DNA from: Occultella kanbiaonis
Lineage (GTDB): Bacteria > Actinomycetota > Actinomycetes > Actinomycetales > Beutenbergiaceae
Reading direction: 5' to 3'
Assembly: GCF_009708215.1 (NCBI RefSeq)
Contig: NZ_CP046175.1
Location: 1,302,001-1,366,000, forward strand
DNA: 64,000 bases
A model generated the notes under the pieces. It ran no database searches and was not told the DNA's origin. It worked only from the letters and a program-made list of their open reading frames with translations. The translations under genes were made by a program, and so were the position numbers. This document shows positions 61,452 to 64,000 of the stretch, piece after piece (the first letter of the stretch is position 1; each line of letters begins with the position of its first letter).

Positions 61452-64000
61452 GTGCATGACACCACTGCCCGCACCGAGCACCGCCTTCGTCGTTTCGTCG
61501 CCGAACGCCTCGAGACCGCCGCGTACCGCTCCCGCACCCCACTGACCGTCACCGCCTGGGAGGTCCCGGACGAACCGGTGCCGTTCGCCGAGGCGCTCAG
61601 CCAGGACTTCACCCCGTTCGAGATCGGCAGCCCGTGGGGCCGGCCGTGGAGCACGGTCTGGTTCCACGTGCGCGGGCAGGTGCCCACAGAGTGGGCGCAG
61701 GACCTGATCGCCGACGGCGCCGGTGCGGTCCGGCTGGAACTGCTGGTCGACCTGGGGTTCTCCGGCGCCGGCCCCGGCTTCCAGACCGAGGGTGCGATCT
61801 GGTCACCCGACGGGGTGCTCCTCAAGGGCCTCGAGCCCCGCAACCACTACCTGCCGCTGGACGTGGCACCCGGGGAGTGGGTGGACCTGTACGTGGAGGC
61901 GGCCGCCAACCCGGACGTGCCGAACGGGCAGTGGATCAAGCCGACCCCGATGGGGGACAAGGCCACCGCCGGCACCGACCCGATCTATGAGTTGCGGGCC
62001 GCGGACCTCGCGCTGCTGGACGTCGATGTCTGGGAACTGACCCAGGACGTCGACGCGCTGCAGGGTCTCATGCTCGAGTTGCCGGCCACCTCACCCAGGC
62101 GTGCGCAGATCCTGCGGGCGCTGGAGGACATGCTCGACGCCGTCGACCCCGACGATCTGGCCGGCACCGCCGCGGCCGGTCGTGAGCGACTGGCCGACGT
62201 GCTGGCCGCACCGGCCCACGCGAGCGCGCACCGGTTGCACGCCGTCGGGCACGCCCACATCGACTCGGCCTGGCTGTGGCCGGTCCGGGAGACCGTGCGC
62301 AAGTGCGCGCGCACGTTCTCGAACGTGCTGAACCTGATGGACGCCGACCCGGACGTGACGTTCGCGTGCTCCTCGGCCCAGCAGTACGCGTGGATGAAGG
62401 AGTTCTACCCCGAGCTGTACGCGCGCATCGCGCAGCGGGTCCGTGAGGGTCGGTTCATCCCGGTCGGCGGGATGTGGGTCGAGTCGGACACCAACATGCC
62501 CGGCGGTGAGGCGCTGGCCCGTCAGTTCGTGGCCGGCACCCAGTTCTTCATCGACGAGTTCGGCGTGGAGCCCAAGGAGGTCTGGCTGCCGGACTCCTTC
62601 GGCTACACCGCGGCCCTGCCGCAGATCGCGCGCGCGAGCGGCAAGGAGTCCATGCTCACGCAGAAGATCTCCTGGAACGACACGAACAGGTTCCCGCACC
62701 ACACGTTCCAGTGGGCCGGGTCGGACGGGACCAGGATCTTCACCCACTTCCCGCCGGTGGACACCTACAACTCGATGATCAACGGCGCGGAACTGGCCAA
62801 GGCCGAGCGCCAGTACGCCGAGAAGGGCCGGGCGAACTCCTCGCTGCTGCCCTACGGCTACGGCGACGGCGGGGGCGGACCTACGCGCGAGATGCTCGCC
62901 GCGGCCCGGCGCACCGCTGACCTCGAGGGCTCGCCGAAGGTGACGCTGTCCACCCCGGCGGACTTCTTCACGCAGGCCCGCGCGGAGTACGCCGACCCGC
63001 CCACCTGGACCGGCGAGATGTACCTCGAGTACCACCGCGGCACCTACACCTCGCAGCACCGCACGAAGGCCGGCAACCGTCGCAGCGAGCACCTGCTCCG
63101 CGAGGCGGAGCTGTGGGCCACGGCGGCGACGGTCCGCGCCGGGGCGGACTATCCGGCCGATGCGCTGCAGCGGATCTGGCGCCTGGTCCTGCTGCAGCAG
63201 TTCCACGACATCCTGCCCGGCTCGTCGATCGCCTGGGTGCACCGCGAGGCTGAGCGAAACTACGCCCTCATCGAGGCCGAGCTCGAGACCCTCATCGCCA
63301 CCGCGCTCGGCCACCTGGTCGGCGCCGGCGAGGACCGGATCGCCCTGAACGCCGGGCCGTTCCCACGGGCCGGCGTGCCCGCCCTCGGGGGCGCCGCCGC
63401 GGCCGGCTCGGTCGAGCCCGACGGCGGTGCCGTCACGATCGAGCCCGACGGCGAGGGCTGGGTCCTGAGCAACGCGCACCTTCGGGTGGTCGTGGACCCG
63501 CGCGGCCTGGTCACCTCGCTGCGTGACCTCGCCGCTGACCGCGAGGTGGTGCCGGCCGGGATGGCCGCGAACCTGCTCCAGGTGCACCGGGACATCCCGA
63601 ACGAGTGGGACGCCTGGGACATCGACGCCCACTACCGCCACGACGTGCGCGATCTCGACACCGCGCAGGAGATCGTCGCCGAGCCCGCCGGCGACGGCGC
63701 GACCACCGCCCGACTGGTGATCCGCCGTCGGTTCGGCTCCTCGACCATCACCCAACGACTGGAACTGGCCGCCGACTCCCCGGCCCTGGAGATCACCACC
63801 GAGGTCGACTGGCACGAGCGGCAGAAACTGCTCAAGCTCGCGTTCCCGATCGACGTCCAGGCCGAGCGAGCCACCTCCGAGATCCAGTTCGGGCACATCC
63901 ACCGGCCCACCGCGACGAACACCTCCTGGGACGCGGCCCGCTTCGAGACCGTCGCGCACCGCTGGGTGCACGTCGGCGAGGCCGACTACGGCGTTGCGGT
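61452..64000 (+). CDS. Alpha-mannosidase, glycoside hydrolase family 38 (3' end outside window)
   Basis: 849 codons present; runs off the right edge without a stop. Family 38 proteins are near 1,000 residues, so about 85% is here. Zn-binding/catalytic domain: AVGHAHIDSAWLWPVRETVR (His and Asp ligands), CSSAQQYAWMKEFYPELYAR, the nucleophile region VGGMWVESDTNMPGGEALAR, SFGYTAALPQIARASG, then the second Zn His in LLQQFHDILPGSSIAW. The rest is the C-terminal beta-sandwich. Start GTG at 61452 with GGAGTC about 12 bases upstream; no Tat or Sec signal, so cytoplasmic. It removes alpha-mannose from oligosaccharides, perhaps fed by an importer like the one at 3-6 kb (inference). A 15-codon upstream frame (61412-61459) overlaps the start. 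Confidence 0.9.
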   Translation, partial: MHDTTARTEHRLRRFVAERLETAAYRSRTPLTVTAWEVPDEPVPFAEALSQDFTPFEIGSPWGRPWSTVWFHVRGQVPTEWAQDLIADGAGAVRLELLVDLGFSGAGPGFQTEGAIWSPDGVLLKGLEPRNHYLPLDVAPGEWVDLYVEAAANPDVPNGQWIKPTPMGDKATAGTDPIYELRAADLALLDVDVWELTQDVDALQGLMLELPATSPRRAQILRALEDMLDAVDPDDLAGTAAAGRERLADVLAAPAHASAHRLHAVGHAHIDSAWLWPVRETVRKCARTFSNVLNLMDADPDVTFACSSAQQYAWMKEFYPELYARIAQRVREGRFIPVGGMWVESDTNMPGGEALARQFVAGTQFFIDEFGVEPKEVWLPDSFGYTAALPQIARASGKESMLTQKISWNDTNRFPHHTFQWAGSDGTRIFTHFPPVDTYNSMINGAELAKAERQYAEKGRANSSLLPYGYGDGGGGPTREMLAAARRTADLEGSPKVTLSTPADFFTQARAEYADPPTWTGEMYLEYHRGTYTSQHRTKAGNRRSEHLLREAELWATAATVRAGADYPADALQRIWRLVLLQQFHDILPGSSIAWVHREAERNYALIEAELETLIATALGHLVGAGEDRIALNAGPFPRAGVPALGGAAAAGSVEPDGGAVTIEPDGEGWVLSNAHLRVVVDPRGLVTSLRDLAADREVVPAGMAANLLQVHRDIPNEWDAWDIDAHYRHDVRDLDTAQEIVAEPAGDGATTARLVIRRRFGSSTITQRLELAADSPALEITTEVDWHERQKLLKLAFPIDVQAERATSEIQFGHIHRPTATNTSWDAARFETVAHRWVHVGEADYGVA

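Overview
The window is a 64 kb stretch of chromosome from a very GC-rich actinobacterium. Support for this comes from the pcrA / sucCD / DUF6350 (PerM) / purN / purH / DUF3017 / mdh neighbourhood, the long DRTGG-type Pta, the HelD-like helicase, the many GTG starts and the many genes that look leaderless. The gene set resembles Micrococcales (Beutenbergia/Ruania-like), but that placement is inference. I see no insertion sequence, prophage, CRISPR array, tRNA or rRNA. About 54 genes are supported, tightly packed, with hairpin terminators between many convergent pairs.

Layout. 1-7 kb: a sugar catabolism locus with a xylose-isomerase-like enzyme (cut by the left edge), a D-2-hydroxyacid dehydrogenase, a DeoR-HTH/LacI-sensor hybrid regulator, and an ABC sugar importer (lipoprotein, two permeases, DUF624 protein) preceded by two operator palindromes. 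7-12.8 kb: an orphan 532-residue membrane/coiled-coil protein, fumC, a sugar-phosphate isomerase and an Nramp-fold transporter without the usual metal-ligand motifs. 12.9-18.7 kb: an overlapping xfp-pta-ackA operon (phosphoketolase route to acetate and ATP). 18.8-28.4 kb: a SURF1 protein, an asymmetric heterodimeric ABC exporter, a DUF3817 protein, guaA, a trans-aconitate methyltransferase (tam) and a glycosyltransferase. 28.4-32.8 kb: an envelope-stress module (PspC/LiaF-like protein divergent from a PspC-histidine kinase and LuxR-type regulator). 32.8-38.4 kb: small metabolic and membrane genes, a MerR regulator divergent from an aldo/keto reductase, and pcrA. 38.4-45.3 kb: an acetyltransferase, a secreted TAP-type peptidase, a lipoprotein and a peptidoglycan-type O-acyltransferase. 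45.4-55.2 kb: sucCD, a HelD-like helicase, perM, purN and purH. 55.2-64 kb: a FAD reductase, a Uma2 protein, a DUF3017 protein, an aquaporin with a very acidic tail, mdh, a DUF308 protein and an alpha-mannosidase that runs off the right edge.

Regulation is the most informative layer. (i) The 13-mer pattern TCTCGAYGTCRAG occurs twice upstream of tam and once each at the sucC and mdh promoters. This suggests a TamR-like (MarR family) regulon linking trans-aconitate detoxification to the TCA cycle. (ii) purH has a clear ZTP riboswitch. (iii) The aldo/keto reductase has a textbook MerR promoter: a dyad inside a 19 bp spacer. (iv) The sugar ABC operon carries two TGYTC-N6-GARCA palindromes 30 bp apart. 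(v) At least 15 genes have a TANNNT-like -10 box 5-9 bp before the start codon and no Shine-Dalgarno sequence, so they are probably leaderless.
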